From the NCBI GenBank assembly GCA_902806565.1, contig CADCXA010000031.1, positions 186,001-250,000 on the forward strand: a DNA stretch of 64,000 bases. Direction: 5' to 3'. Below the pieces are notes generated by a model, which did not search any database, was not told the origin of the DNA, and worked only from the letters and a program-made list of their open reading frames with translations. Source of the DNA: Hypoxylon rubiginosum. Taxonomy: Eukaryota > Ascomycota > Sordariomycetes > Xylariales > Hypoxylaceae. The translations under genes were made by a program, and so were the position numbers. Positions 32,769 through 44,433 of the stretch are shown here, in pieces. The number at the start of each line of letters is the position of its first letter. The first letter of the stretch is position 1.

Positions 32769-34286
32769 TTAGATAACATTGAACCGCGGCGGGAATAGAG
32801 ATGCGTTGCTTAGCCACCATTCCTCCTGTCTCGTCACCGGGAGGCTAAATTCCGGCGCCCCAAAATGCCACAGCGAGTGAGCCATCAGAAACTCCCAGTA
32901 CTCGTCCAGGTCTGGTTCATGAGCCCTGAGGTACGCCTCCCCAACATCTTGGTACGTGATGGACTCGGTTGTCCTTCTTTCCGCCTCCAGCTTTGAAGCC
33001 TTGCCGCACCGCAGTCTATACTTGGTGTCAAGAAACTGGACCCAGAACTGCTGGCGCATGGCAAATATATGACGAGTCATCTGCAGCGGACACACATGCA
33101 CCAGACTAATCGTCGGGACTTTCCGCGGTCCGCTTACCGATCCCGAGGCGCGGTCGGTCGTCTTCCGAAGTTCCTTGGCTAGAAGTTCTCGAAAACGGTA
33201 TGCTTCGGCCTCGAAAAAGGGTGATCGAGAACCGACCTTTTTAAACCTTCTAAGACGGGAAACTGCAATCCCCTCACCGTAACCATACGCGTCAGAAGGG
33301 ACCCTGGTGGCGACGGTATCAATCTCGTCGATGGGTACGCAGACGTAGCGATTTTCAAACCCTGCGTTGAGATTGATCCCCTCTAGTGGCATCGACGGGT
33401 ACTGGCTAGGATAGTCGTACTTGGCCCAGTCGCGGATCATCTCAGGGCCCCACTCGACGAAGAACAGATCCTGCACGTTAGGGAGCAGCCATAGCAGGTC
33501 TGAAATCGGAGCCACCCATCCAGACGCATCCGTGAATCCGCCATTCATTTCTGGAGACCCCGGGATAATTCGCATGCCGCCCTGGAGTGCTAACTTCTTA
33601 ACTCGCAGGAGGTCTGCAGGACGGAAGAGACCGACGTCCCACTGTCCACCGGAGAGCAGCTGTTCGTCGCTTGAATTGTTGCACGACAAGTACAGCGTGT
33701 CTTGCTTAAAGTTGAACCACGTGCGTCCGCTGTGCGTCCGCGTGCCAAACGCCAGCTCGTATCCGTAATTCGTCAGGAACTCGCGAGACTCCGAACAGAC
33801 ATGCAAGAAGGGAGGGATGGGCGCCGAGCTAGAAAGATACGCGTCCCGCGCCATAGCCCACGCTTCAGTGGGGTGTTCCGATAGCCAGACTGCAGGTATC
33901 TCAGGTGTTTCCTCGGTGGGAGGCCATGGCTGGTACCGTTTTCTCGCAGAGGTGAACCCGTAGGATTCTAGGGTAGGCTGAGAATACGGGGATGGATTTA
34001 GGTCTATTCGCGGTCGCCAATTGTGGGCGAAATACGCAATGTCAGGATGCAATTTGAAGTGGACCGGGGTGGTACGACATCTTTCTGCAAATGCTTGGAA
34101 CGTTTCGTAGCATTCGAGTTCGTCTTCATGTTCGCACCCATCGTCACATCTATCTTCCTGGACGAGAACTACGCGCGGCGGTGTGGCTAGTATGTAAATC
34201 TTCCGTCGGAGTTCAGGTGGCAGGAGACGGAAAAGGTGAAAATGGACCTCCGTCTCGGAGCTGGTGTCAGAAGCCTGGGGAGCCAT
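32769..34286 (-). CDS. 2EXR-domain protein
   Basis: 505 residues, single exon. The N-terminal segment FRLLPPELRRKIYILATPP (about residues 19-37) is the 2EXR signature (F-x-x-LPxELRxxIW-x-x-A), followed after about 100 residues by FLHVCSESREFL, the second conserved block. 2EXR proteins are abundant in filamentous fungi and their biochemical role is not known; they resemble F-box-like or HET-associated modules. A Cys/acidic cluster (CDDGCEHEDELEC) lies at 47-59. The C-terminal part is without known motifs. An octamer minisatellite starts about 30 bases upstream of the ATG and so would lie in the 5' UTR or core promoter. Confidence 0.8.
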   Translation of the reverse strand: MAPQASDTSSETEVHFHLFRLLPPELRRKIYILATPPRVVLVQEDRCDDGCEHEDELECYETFQAFAERCRTTPVHFKLHPDIAYFAHNWRPRIDLNPSPYSQPTLESYGFTSARKRYQPWPPTEETPEIPAVWLSEHPTEAWAMARDAYLSSSAPIPPFLHVCSESREFLTNYGYELAFGTRTHSGRTWFNFKQDTLYLSCNNSSDEQLLSGGQWDVGLFRPADLLRVKKLALQGGMRIIPGSPEMNGGFTDASGWVAPISDLLWLLPNVQDLFFVEWGPEMIRDWAKYDYPSQYPSMPLEGINLNAGFENRYVCVPIDEIDTVATRVPSDAYGYGEGIAVSRLRRFKKVGSRSPFFEAEAYRFRELLAKELRKTTDRASGSVSGPRKVPTISLVHVCPLQMTRHIFAMRQQFWVQFLDTKYRLRCGKASKLEAERRTTESITYQDVGEAYLRAHEPDLDEYWEFLMAHSLWHFGAPEFSLPVTRQEEWWLSNASLFPPRFNVI

Positions 34287-34318
34287 GGAATAGAAAAAAG
34301 AAGGGCTCGAAGAGGTTT

Positions 34319-34439
34319 TGTGTGAATGTGTGAATATGTGAATGTGTGAATGTGTGAATGTGTGAATGTGTGAATGTGTGAATGTGTGAATGTGTGAATG
34401 TGTGAATGTGTGAATGTGTGAATGTGTGAATGTGTGAAT
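34319..34439. repeat. Minisatellite, about 15 units of GTGTGAAT
   Basis: Near-perfect head-to-tail octamer, one early unit reading ATATGTGAAT. It lies immediately upstream of the 2EXR gene, transcribed away from it. It has no spacers or unit-length variation of CRISPR type. Confidence 0.95.
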
Positions 34440-34798
34440 ACCGTTACAGCTAGCGAAGGAGGTGAATATGAAGGACAGAGAGTGAGTTCATAAACAAGTC
34501 AGCAACTACGCATCCACCCTAACCCGCGTATTGCATTTGCGAGTCGATCTTGCCTTCTTATAAAAGGTTAGGATCGGGAGTAAGAGCGCTTAGTCCATGC
34601 ATATAAACCCTTGTTACATATTACGTTACATTTCGTGGGGCAATTACTACCCCGGTAGGTACATATTACTCCTTAATTATACGAACGACTCTGTACTATA
34701 CTAAGAGCGGAGATTATCCAACTCGATCAAGCTTTCTGAATGATATTCCTCCGTCCTTCCTCACTTTCTTTCAAATTTCCTCAAACGACTCGACTTCT
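34440..34798. other. Intergenic region
   Basis: No coding sign. It separates the minisatellite from the 3' end of the FAD monooxygenase gene. Confidence 0.5.
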
Positions 34799-36513
34799 TC
34801 AAGCTCGGCATTCCTCAAGCGAGATAGTTTCTTCCGGCGCCGGCTTAGGAACATGGCCCCAAGCAATTGGCTTGCCTTCACCTCCGGCATCAGGACTGCG
34901 TACGTATCTAGAACCTTGCATTCTAGAAGCCTGCGCGACAGGAATGGCTCTCTCTATCATCTCTTTCTGATAAGGGCCTAAGAGCGATTTGATCTCAAGG
35001 GTGTCGTTTGAATTAAGCTGGCCTAGCACCTTTCCTAAGTTGAGCGCATCGCGGATCGCATGAACGCCACCCTCGCCCCGAACTTCGATTTTTATGTTAG
35101 CAATCCTACATGAAGTCAAATATTGCATGAGGAACACAATTATACATGAAATGAGACGTACATGGAGTCATTGGATGCATTGCGTCGCCGAGGAGAGTGA
35201 TTCGGCTGACGGGCAAGTCATGTATCATGGCGTCGCGGATTAAGAGGGGATCTGTCCTCATTCCGCTCACGGGCGTCGATCGAATGACCTCTGAGAACTT
35301 GGACTCAAGCGTGCTAGTTGTCCTAATAGCATGCTCGAGTTTCTCCGCCTGTGAAGCCGAACGGAGCCAGTGGTCCTCCTTGTCAACGTCATGGTCTTCG
35401 GTCACGACAAACCAATAGTACCTCCCCGAGTTTCCGTCTGGGTTCACCTGGTTCAACCCGCAGAAAAAGAAGTACCCAGAGGAATCCGGACCACTTTTCG
35501 CGTAGCAGCTATGTCCCAGAGCTAACTGATTCTCAAATAACTTTCCCGACAGGGTCGTTTCACCGACGACTATGGCTGCCGGAAAAGTCTGGAGCGTTTC
35601 ACTGTTTGGGCGTTGTAGAACGTGCTCTCTCACTTTTCGGGTCCCGTCAGTTGAGTTCAGGCTGTCTATTGAAAGAAAAGGGGTATGGCAAAAGAAGTGA
35701 TTCAAAAGTCTTAGCGTACCGATGCTGTTTACCCCGTCTGCACCAACGAGGATGTCGCCACTAACTGTCGTTCCATCTTCGAAGCGAACTCGAACTCCGC
35801 CTTCGTCCTCTTCCACACTCTCGACTCTCTTACCCCATTGAATTGGAATTTTGGTAGAGAGCCATTCTCGAAACCGAGGTCTGTTTGCTCGGATTATAGG
35901 TGTTTCAGGGGTACTTTGGGTCACGAGCCGCGTATTACCGAAATAAATGCTCATCTGACTTTCGAGGTTTAGTGGCGACAAGTGATGTACACTCTCCTTA
36001 AGAGGTGGCATGTCTTGGATACACCGGCGGCATAAGTTAGCAAACGCTGACCCTTACACTTGGGCTTAGGGTTCATATGATTAAGGAAAAAGGTATTTTT
36101 CATGTTGTCTACCCCCCCCCCCCCCCCCCCCCCCCGAGGTGCATTCTTTTTAAACGGATAATAGGACATGTATCACTAACCTGAAGACACGGAAGAATAC
36201 AAGTCATTCAGAAACCTAGTCTCGATGTTAGGAATATTCTAACCACTTTGGTTTTATGGCGACGCAGGCCAGATTAGGAATGCATCCAAGAAACGGCCAC
36301 GTCTAAATATTATTTGAAGAACGCGGAAGAGTAGCATCGTGTTACTCACGTATGTAGAGCAATAGCCCAGCCTGAGATACGGGAGACAGGGCTCGTGTCT
36401 CGCTCAAAGATCTCGAACGGGATATTATTATTTCGCAAACATTGTGCGAGTGTGAGTCCACCGAGGCCGCCGCCGACAATCAAGATGCGCGGTTTCAAGC
36501 TTTCGTCAGCCAT
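34799..36513 (-). CDS. FAD-dependent monooxygenase, five exons
   Basis: Exons 36350-36513, 36181-36215, 35720-36013, 35162-35665 and 34799-35082; 426 residues in a single continuous frame. The N-terminus [20 protein letters not shown] carries the dinucleotide-binding GGGLGG. The 35-nt exon 2 supplies [11 protein letters not shown], and exon 3 continues with [21 protein letters not shown] is the DG motif and [15 protein letters not shown] is the GD motif, reformed across intron 4. Family: group A flavin hydroxylases common in secondary metabolism; substrate unknown. Intron 2 (167 bp) is long for this genome because it contains a 24-base poly-C run (plus strand). The nearest gene, the 2EXR gene, lies downstream on the same strand. 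No membrane segment is seen in the ordered core. Confidence 0.85.
36112..36135. repeat. Homopolymer (C)24
   Basis: Uninterrupted run of 24 C on the plus strand, inside the second intron of the FAD monooxygenase gene (poly-G in the transcript). Confidence 0.95.
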
Positions 36514-38032
36514 AGTTTGGGTTTGTATGTATTTTAATTTGCTGGCTTTTATCACTTGTGAGTGATACCTGATGAGAACAGAGACTTTTATATGCTAGAC
36601 TTATATCATTGTATTATATTTTAGGTACCTTGGTGACCTTTAACGTTCGGGTACTCATATTTTCCGAAAACCTTTCGCTGTTTCGCATCTCGGCAAATTT
36701 CGCGACCCGACTTGTCGTTACTAGGATCGAGGTTGGATAAGCCATTTCAGGCTCGCGCGTCTATCCAAGATACGCGAGAGCGAGCGATGTCTCAATCCTA
36801 TGTCCCTTATCGGGTTAATTTGCGCTGGCATCACCAATCAGGTGCTTACATTCGACTTCCAGGATGGACTGCCAAACTGGGTTCCATCGATCCTACATTA
36901 AAGGGTGGGAACAAGTCGAATCCCGGTGTAAATCTCGCGCTGCACATGGCTCTGTTGATGCGAGGATTCCTGCAGCTGCGCGGCTCGCTCTGATAGATAT
37001 AAAACTTTCCAGCGAGGTTATTATTATCAAGGCGAATTCCGGTATTCCTGCTGACTAATACTCCGGCTCTAAGGCGTCACACCGACCGCCTTGGACCCGT
37101 TGCTCCGTGTTAGACTCGGCACCCCGGCCCCACCCAAGGCACTTATATACTACAACTATCACCATAATACCGTGTAGCTAAAACTAAACAGTATACATTG
37201 AGTTGATTCGCTGTATACGTGGGAAGCTAAGTGAAAAAAAGGACAACGAGCGAAGCGGGATATCGTTTATTCATCCCTGTACTGACAACTGCATCCGGAT
37301 GGTATTCGTGAAGCCTAGAGGTGGCAATGTATTCAAACCACTACTTTCTGAATGCTCCCAAGAAAGAAATCAGACATTTAGACTTGCTTCCAGCAACTGC
37401 TTTGAGGACACTTACTTACCGTCCGAACTGCCGAATAAGACGGTTGTCTCTCGATAACAGACCGCAATATTTTTGCGTCTCCTATGTATGGGCTACGAGA
37501 AAGCGGAAAACCTCATACACATCAAAGTAAGATGCGAGAATGGAGACATCCAAATCAAGAAATCTTGTCCCTGCCTACTTTTGTCTTGGCAGGGGTGATT
37601 AGGTAATCGAGTTTCCCCTTTTAACAACGTTTGATAAATTCCTTGTGGAGATAGGTACTCTCTATCCTTTAGATTCCTACGAAAGTTTCCTAAGGATGTG
37701 TAATTAATCCAGCGAATCTATCGCATATGGCTTGTTATACGTTCGAAGTCGAGTTTATTACCCACACCATGGACCTCGGGGATGATAGTTAATAGATGAT
37801 ATACGAAAAGGGGTTTCACCTATATCACTAGCAAGTCCGAGGCTTTATCTAAAAAGGAAAAATCAAATTCACTACCGGGGTATACCTAATTAATACCAAC
37901 GCTCCGTTCCCGCCAAGAAGCACAAACTTGCGTATGACTCGACATATTCCCCTCGAGGTCTCCAGCCCCCCTATCTTCCCCAAACTTCCCCACCGATGTC
38001 AGTCTCAGAATCTGGGGACATAACCGTACTCC
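36514..38032. other. Intergenic region
   Basis: 1.5 kb with no gene I can support. The left part contains the FAD monooxygenase promoter (AT-rich at 36590-36625) and the right end the 3' region of the His-rich gene. Confidence 0.5.
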
Positions 38033-38507
38033 TTATTTGTGGCTATGGTGCTTCTTGTGCTCCTTGTGCTTCTTGTCGGAGTCATAGTGAAAGACTCGCC
38101 TGCCTTTGCTGTCAGGTTTGCCCCAGTATCCCTCTTTTCGACCGCTGCTTCCACTAGGCCCGGTGGATGGAGCACGGGACGACGACGAGCCGTAGTACGC
38201 TGACGGGGCGTATGAGGATGCCGCACCCGCGGCTGGGGTGGCATATCCACCAGCCGGGGCTGCATAACCACCGGCTGGGGTTGCATAACCACCGGGTGCG
38301 GTAACATAGGCACCGGCATTTCCATAGTTGGCCCCATATTGGTTGCCGCCGGCATCGTACCTGTCATATACATTGTCGTTCGCTGGGGCAGCATTAATAA
38401 CGTAGGGCGACGAGGCCGTAGTGCTCGGCGAAGCATTAACAACGTGGGGTTGCCCAGGTGCAACATTGACAATCAAGGGCTTCCGACCTGCTGATTGAGC
38501 TGCTAAT

Positions 38508-38545
<38 letters not shown>

Positions 38546-39052
38546 GCGCTGCGCTTGACGCTCGGCCTCATCCGCAGCTTCAGCCATGGCTCGCGCCCGA
38601 GCCTCTGCCCCAGCTTGCGCTACTTTTCTTTGCCGATCCTGCGTTTCTTGATCCCAATTCCGCTCTTCGGACCATCTATCCCGGTGTGAAGTTGAAAACC
38701 TGGCCATGTTCTCGGGGATGGGCGGCAGGTTGCCGGTGCTGACGCTGTGGTCGCTGTGGTGGCTTCGGTGGTGGCCTCCATGGTGGCCTCCGTGATGGCT
38801 TCTATGGTGACTTGAACCACCGTGACTTGAACCACCATGGCTTGAACCACCATGGCTTGAGCCACCGTGGCTTGATGAATGGCCGCTTGATCCATGATGG
38901 CCCGAACGAGGTCGATGGACTATCTGAGCATTATCCTTCCAGCTGCGTCTGGAGAAATGCATGTCTTCTTCATTGCGGTTATTGCCAGCTATATCGCGGA
39001 AGTTAGTATTGAACTGGTAAGAGTAGCTAGAGGGTAGTCGCTACGTACGCAT
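38033..39052 (-). CDS. His/Gly/Ala-rich low-complexity protein with C-terminal GRRVFHYD motif
   Basis: The main frame is 38033-38988 with ATG at 38962. A better model adds a 4-nt coding exon (ATG C at 39049-39052) before a 60-bp intron with GTACGT, CTAAC and TAG, giving 319 residues that start MPGNNRNEED. Sections: His/Ser/Gly-rich repeats (SSHGG and HHGGHH units), a charged helix with an (AQ)n run from about 140, a Gly/Tyr/Ala/Pro region with YATPAGGYAAPAGG repeats, and the end GYWGKPDSKGRRVFHYDSD followed by a Lys/His tail. No signal peptide or membrane segment. I recognise no family; the C-terminal motif reappears in the protein at 57.7-58.4 kb. Function unknown. Confidence 0.65.
38513..38550. 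repeat. Hexamer repeat GCCTGA encoding (Gln-Ala)n
   Basis: About six tandem units, read on the minus strand as alternating CAG GCT/CAG GC codons; a likely length-variable coding repeat in the His-rich gene. Confidence 0.85.
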
Positions 39053-40726
39053 CTTGAATGGAAATGAGGCTTGCGATGTATTTGCTTGGTCCTGTCGATG
39101 TGTATGAGTGAAGTGGTTTGGTAGCAGAAAAGACAATCCGAAGAGTGTTTTCTATCGTTGTATATATATTCAGGATTCCCATAGAAGGCGAAGAGCCGCT
39201 CGCCATATCACGAAGGTTGTGGGAACATTGTATTACTACGTGATTCACTCATGAGCTTTGATGTGAGTTTTTCTTATAGTTCAACGCCCGTGCTTCATGG
39301 ATTAGTTCCTACAGTCCATGATTCGCAACTGGTAGTAAATCTAGGAACAGAGATTCCTAAGGAACACGAGCAATGACATTACTTTCAGGCAAATTAGATC
39401 AGCCGTTTCAATACATCTTAGCAATACGTGAGGAGGTTCGTTGTCGTTAACAATCTACTAAATTGGTAGGTGTCTACCTGAAGCACAGGAGCAACGTAAG
39501 CAATATCTTAAAACTTGATCAGATGTAGAATACAACACGGTGTGATTAGAAGACAGTGTAGGCTTATATATATATTGGAATACAAATGATATCTCTACTA
39601 ATCATGTGTATACGACGGAGCAATTTCTGATGTCAATGCTTCGGAAAACCGAAAATGAAATGTTCCGTGGCAGGTATGATATATGGCATATACTTCTCCA
39701 GTCATGATAGTAGGATTGGATTATTGAACCACAATACTTTGCAGAACCATTTCCCTATTTTATATCACCTCACTTCGTGACAAGCCTAGTATACAATACT
39801 CTTACTAATAGGTCAAGTCACGGCCAAGGTCTAAGTTAAGACATTTTTAAGTTCCAGCGCTAGCTAGGTACAATTTCTTATGTTCCAAGAAAGGGCTCCG
39901 TTTTAACAACGGGCGTCTCCAAAGGTGGCTAGGTGGGTATCAATTATTAGTATTCCAACTAAGCTAAATAACCTTGGCCGTTATGTACCTAGGTAGGTTA
40001 CCTCAAAACAGAGCTGGGCAATAGCTAGATGAAAAAAGGACACTATCAAGAATATGGACGCGTTGGCGTAAGGTTAGGAATCAGCTCTGACTTGTGGGCA
40101 GGAAGGCGATAGACTCTTCGCCGAACTTGGCGACGATACAAATGAGAAGTATCGCTAACTATCGAAGGACACATGCGACTATGGTGCTATAGAAGTTAGG
40201 CTCATGACCGCTAGTAATATTCATGAATGGTGATGAAGATATCAAATTTCTAGTGTGAGGCTGCTGCCCACGACACCAATCAAGGAAAGATATGAATTCA
40301 ATTATCTGACGTACGTATAAACGATGCACGGTTACTGTGATCGTTCATGGGAGTTGTAGTATTTTTGGCCTGAAATCCCTGATCAGGCGAGATAGGCATG
40401 TACTCTTGGTTTGCCAGCTTGAGGCTCTGTCGCCCCTATCAGATGCTCAAATTGAGCATTTGACCAAAATGCGTTCATAGAGGCTCAAATTCTTTTTGTC
40501 TTGAATGTGTTATGTAGATTCTATGAGTGTGAAAATATTGACATGAGTGAGACAGAATACTGTCAGAAACGTCTGAGCACCTGAGGCATGACTCAACCAT
40601 AATAGGTCAAGAGACAAAGGAATTGAAACGAAAACTCTGGGAAAGGCGTAATTTCAAGAAAGGATTCCTATTTTCGCCTTGCAATTCTTAGAATACTTAC
40701 GTGGTTGTTAAGGAGAGATCATCTGT
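39053..40726. other. Intergenic region
   Basis: 1.7 kb, AT-rich, without coding sign. Contains GTACCTAGGTAGGTTACC near 39984. The left end is the promoter region of the His-rich gene. Confidence 0.5.
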
Positions 40727-41984
40727 CTACACCTTCCTCGCAACCCACACTAGCTTTGGGAGCATGATGGCCGCCCCGTTCCTCGTCTCATTCATAGCCT
40801 TCTGCTCCAGCTCATGCGACGCCTCGGGCGTTCTCAGCAGGTGTTAAAACTCTTTCCATGTGCTAACGTAACTGCCTCATGTTAATCATATATGCTACTA
40901 AAGACGGGAGCCTCACGAAACGGCCAGCCCGTGGCAAAAAGAAAAGGGGTCACGGGTACGAGAGTGGCAACAGGAACATGCACAGTACTCACATATCACT
41001 CCAGATTCGCGCCATTCCAAGCCCATACTCATAAGTATAGAGTTGGGAGCCTTCGTACCCGTTCTCTTCCATGATCTGAGCGAGGTGGTATTTCCAGATG
41101 GAGCGTTGTGGTGGCAAGGTCAGCTGCATGCGCTTCAGGGAGCTCCTGTGTGGTTGGTGGAGGGGGGGACTTACGTATCATGTCCTTTAAGCTGAGCGAA
41201 GAGCTCGTCAAGATTCTCTCCAGCCCTACCTAGAACTACCTTAGTGGAGGAGCCGATTGTGTCGACTTCGTCCCATTGTAGATAGCCGCCAGGCTCTGTG
41301 CGAGTTAAAGGAGGAGACGTCAGCTGGCTTTACTGGTATTAATTCAGATGGTATGTACTCAATAGCTTAGTCAAGTTTGCAAGCACAGGTTGAGGGTCGT
41401 TATTCCTAACGACAACAGTGATGAGTCGGACATGTACAACGTCGAAATAGCCCACAAACCGGGCAGGCGGCTCTTGAAAGATGTCCCATGCGTGCATGCT
41501 TATGTTGGCCGGCAGCCACGGCTTAGGGCCGACCTGGTCCAAGCTAATCTCAAAGCCATGAAACTCGGCTGTTGGCTTATTGCGTGCCACATCATGAATC
41601 CAGATACTACGAGGCAGTAGAATTGATTAACTACCAGTCGAAAAGTTTGAAGAGAATACCGTTTTGCAGTACATACCCATTGCCCGTGGCAACGTCGGCA
41701 ACTTTCAAGTCGGTAGCTCGGGTAGGGATATCAGGGTGGACGAGGAACCCGAGAAGATCTTTACAGAGATAGTGCTGAGCTGTGAGCCTGAAAATAATAT
41801 TAGAAGACAATGTACCGGTATAACATATCCACCTAGTGCTCGCGTTACAATCTCGAAGTAATGCGTAGGGGTCATCCCCATGAACAGCGGCGCCATTCCA
41901 TCCATTCGACCGAACCTGGCCGTCTGTCGTATGTTACTCTGCGTGCGATTCGGCCGAAATCACTTGGACATCTGTGTTACTCAT
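40727..41984 (-). CDS. SAM-dependent class I methyltransferase (fungal secondary-metabolism type)
   Basis: Reconstructed as seven exons: 41964-41984, 41833-41915, 41677-41787, 41359-41606, 41175-41295, 40993-41145 and 40727-40832; 280 residues. Key segments: DDPYALLRD, then RLTAQHYLCKDLLGFLVHP, motif I VADVATGNGIW at about 64-74, WDIFQEPPARFVGYFDVVHV (motif II region), LLKPGGYLQWDEVD, formed across intron 4, and the end LPKLVWVARKV. The order is that of Methyltransf_25/UMTA-type enzymes near fungal biosynthetic genes; substrate unknown. The first intron is uncertain: its 48 bp are a multiple of three and hold the only in-frame stop (TAA), with a weak GTGATT donor, so the alternative is a nonsense mutation after about 16 codons. 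Introns 2-5 are convincing; intron 6 (159 bp) is less so. Confidence 0.75.
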
Positions 41985-43821
41985 CGTGCCGATACTAATG
42001 AGGATGCGAATAGGCGTGTAGGAAACACCAATAATGAAATGGGAGGCATTTGAACCGAAGACTAACAAATCCCAGGGGGATAGACTAGATATAGGAATTA
42101 TAAATACTCTGCTACTAGTCGATAATTACTGCTTACAGATATTAAGGGGTAGGGTCCGTCCTGGATTAAACATTGTCCTGTAAGGGACCGTTGGGGTCGA
42201 AATAGGGAATATAATACGAGTAGTCTTAGATTCTCTTACGTGCGGCTGTGCGATTTACGATAGTAAGCCCAGACGTATGCGTTATATTCTGTTGTGGTAT
42301 GATTCGAAGGATTGGGATTCTGCAGCAGCCCAAAGATTGTAATTCTACTATATATCGACCCTGTTCTCGCCAAATATGAAGCCTCACGTGCCTATAAGGG
42401 GGCAAATAGGAAATAGGAACAAATATCACACGGCTGGATGTGCCTGGAAGATTGGCGATAGACTCTGGGCCATACGATGGATGTGAATATATAGGGACTT
42501 CCTAGATCGAAGCAATAGGACAAGCCACTATAGGATATAAGAGGTTGGATAGTAATTGGACTGCAATGCTGCAGGCTATTAGAGCGCCACAGCGCTTAGG
42601 AAAAAAGCCTCTATCGAGTTACATACTCCAAGCCTGGGCATAAATAGGTCAGCATCTCGAAGAGTAAGAAAAGTGAGGACCTTAGGATCCATGAAAATTA
42701 TTAGTTGAATTGAATAGTCAGCTCCAAGCTTACACAATAGCCCTGTCACAGCGAACTACAGGATAATAGTCCATAGAAGACCTAGGACATACCTAGAAGG
42801 AACGAAGGCCATTTATGCTCTTGAGCCCCTATCCAAATGGCGAAGGGCTTGGGAAAACTTGTTGCCTACCTAGTTACTTTTCTGTATCTTCGTAGGTTGG
42901 ACGGAGAATAAAAAAAAACAGGATGACTGATCCAATGTTATTTCCATGCGTATTAGGCGCCGAATAAATATATTTTCATATTGTTTAACCATTGTATTAT
43001 TTTCGGCTTTGCTCTACCTAGCTACTCCGGAATATTAAAGATGGTCCTGATAATTAGAATAGGGGCTGTGTTTTGAGCCTCACTGCTACACCTGTATAAA
43101 TCTAGTCAATTTTAGCAACGCTCACATCTCCTCATGCAATAGAATAGTTATTTCCATACCATCTGATTTGCGCCGTGACGTTTGATAAGGTTGTCTCCTA
43201 AGTACAAGGGAACCTAGACAAACAACAAATAATTGCATTCTTACCTAGGCACAGAATGAATAATCTACGGTAGTCGCTCGTGCAAATTTGAACACTTCAG
43301 TGAACTAACCCATGCAACTGCTTTGTTTTCTCAAAATTTACTTGCTTGACATTCGACGCAGGGACCAATCAGACAATGTTTGTATCTTAGGGGCACATTC
43401 ACTGCGCTCTTGCCATCTAAATAAAAGCCCTACGCCTTTTCAATGGTACTGCTGGTGAAGCTCATTTGTCTGTACCTGCTTCATTTTAACTTATATATAT
43501 ATAATCTAGTTCTCTACCTTCCTTGGTCTGGACAGTACCAGGGCAAATGGCAAACAAACCGTGATTTATGATACAATTGTTGACTTCATTAGGTAGGTAC
43601 GACACTTGAGGGTGCTATTAGGGCCAGAGTAAAGACCTCTGTAGTCGATTGATGTACCTAAGAGATATGGTAAAGAGTATCAAGCCTCTTGACTTTGATT
43701 TCTTTCATTCTCACGTCAAGCACCTCAAATTTCACGAAGGAGTTGGTACTAGTCTTTCAGCAGCGATACTACTATCGCATCATGTTATGACCTTCACCTT
43801 TTGCGATAACCACTATCAAAA
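41985..43821. other. Intergenic region
   Basis: 1.8 kb, AT-rich, with no coding sign. Contains a TATATATATA stretch near 43492 and AGGTAGGTACGA near 43591. Confidence 0.5.
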
Positions 43822-44433
43822 ATGCTGAAGAGAATAATCCCAACATTCCTCTCCATTGGCCGTGCTGGCGTCGATGCCCTCTGGGAGGTCTTATTTGACG
43901 GCCTTAAGGATTATCATCGCACTCGGACCACGAAGCTCACTTGGACGACTGTGATGAAGAAAGTGTAAGTGCTCCTTTGCTTTGGAATTGTATTTTGCGA
44001 AATGAAACGAATTATTAGCACTCCTAGAGGCCTCACACTGTTTATACCTAATACTTTCGGTCATGGCTGATGCTAAGGTTTTTCTAGGTTTGCAGCGATG
44101 GCAATGAGAGCAGCCGAGCAGCTAGTACCGATAATTGTTCCTCGTATCAAGAAATACGTTGTAAACCCTCTTTTTGGCTTTTTCGGAATCGAAAAACTCA
44201 GCATAGTCGAGTCTTCCGATAAGGCCGGTACTACCAAGGCGGCCAAGAAGAAGCCCTCCTCGGGGTCCCAGCCAGAGCCTTCTACGGTGATCCGACCTGA
44301 GCCTTCGACGGTGGCCGAACCGGAACCCTCTTCGGAGCCCTCTCGGGAACCTTCTCTGCAACCTTCTCCCGAACATCGAACCATAATGCGTGTGTTCGAA
44401 ACATGCTTGAGGAACCAGGAATCACAAGTATAA
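43822..44433 (+). CDS. Small hypothetical protein with PEPS repeats
   Basis: Two exons, 43822-43964 and 44088-44433 (intron 123 bp, GTAAGT ... TTTCTAG, phase 2), 162 residues. The N-terminal 80 residues are amphipathic or moderately hydrophobic (MLKRIIPTFLSIGRAGVDAL; LVPIIVPRIKKYVVNPLFGF). They are followed by a Lys-rich spot (KAAKKKPS) and then about six Pro-Glu-Pro-Ser type repeats (QPEPST, RPEPST, EPEPSS, QPSPEH). No known domain. It may associate with membranes or mitochondria, but this is only suggested by the N-terminus. An opposite-strand frame across the repeats is a shadow of the regular codon pattern. Confidence 0.5.

Noticed and set aside
34319..34439. Octamer array as a CRISPR-like or telomeric repeat
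   Set aside because: Units are contiguous with no spacers and do not match the TTAGGG telomere unit; the genome is eukaryotic.
40727..41984. Methyltransferase as a pseudogene
   Set aside because: The fragments initially looked broken, but seven exons join in frame to a full-length enzyme; only the first intron or stop remains doubtful.
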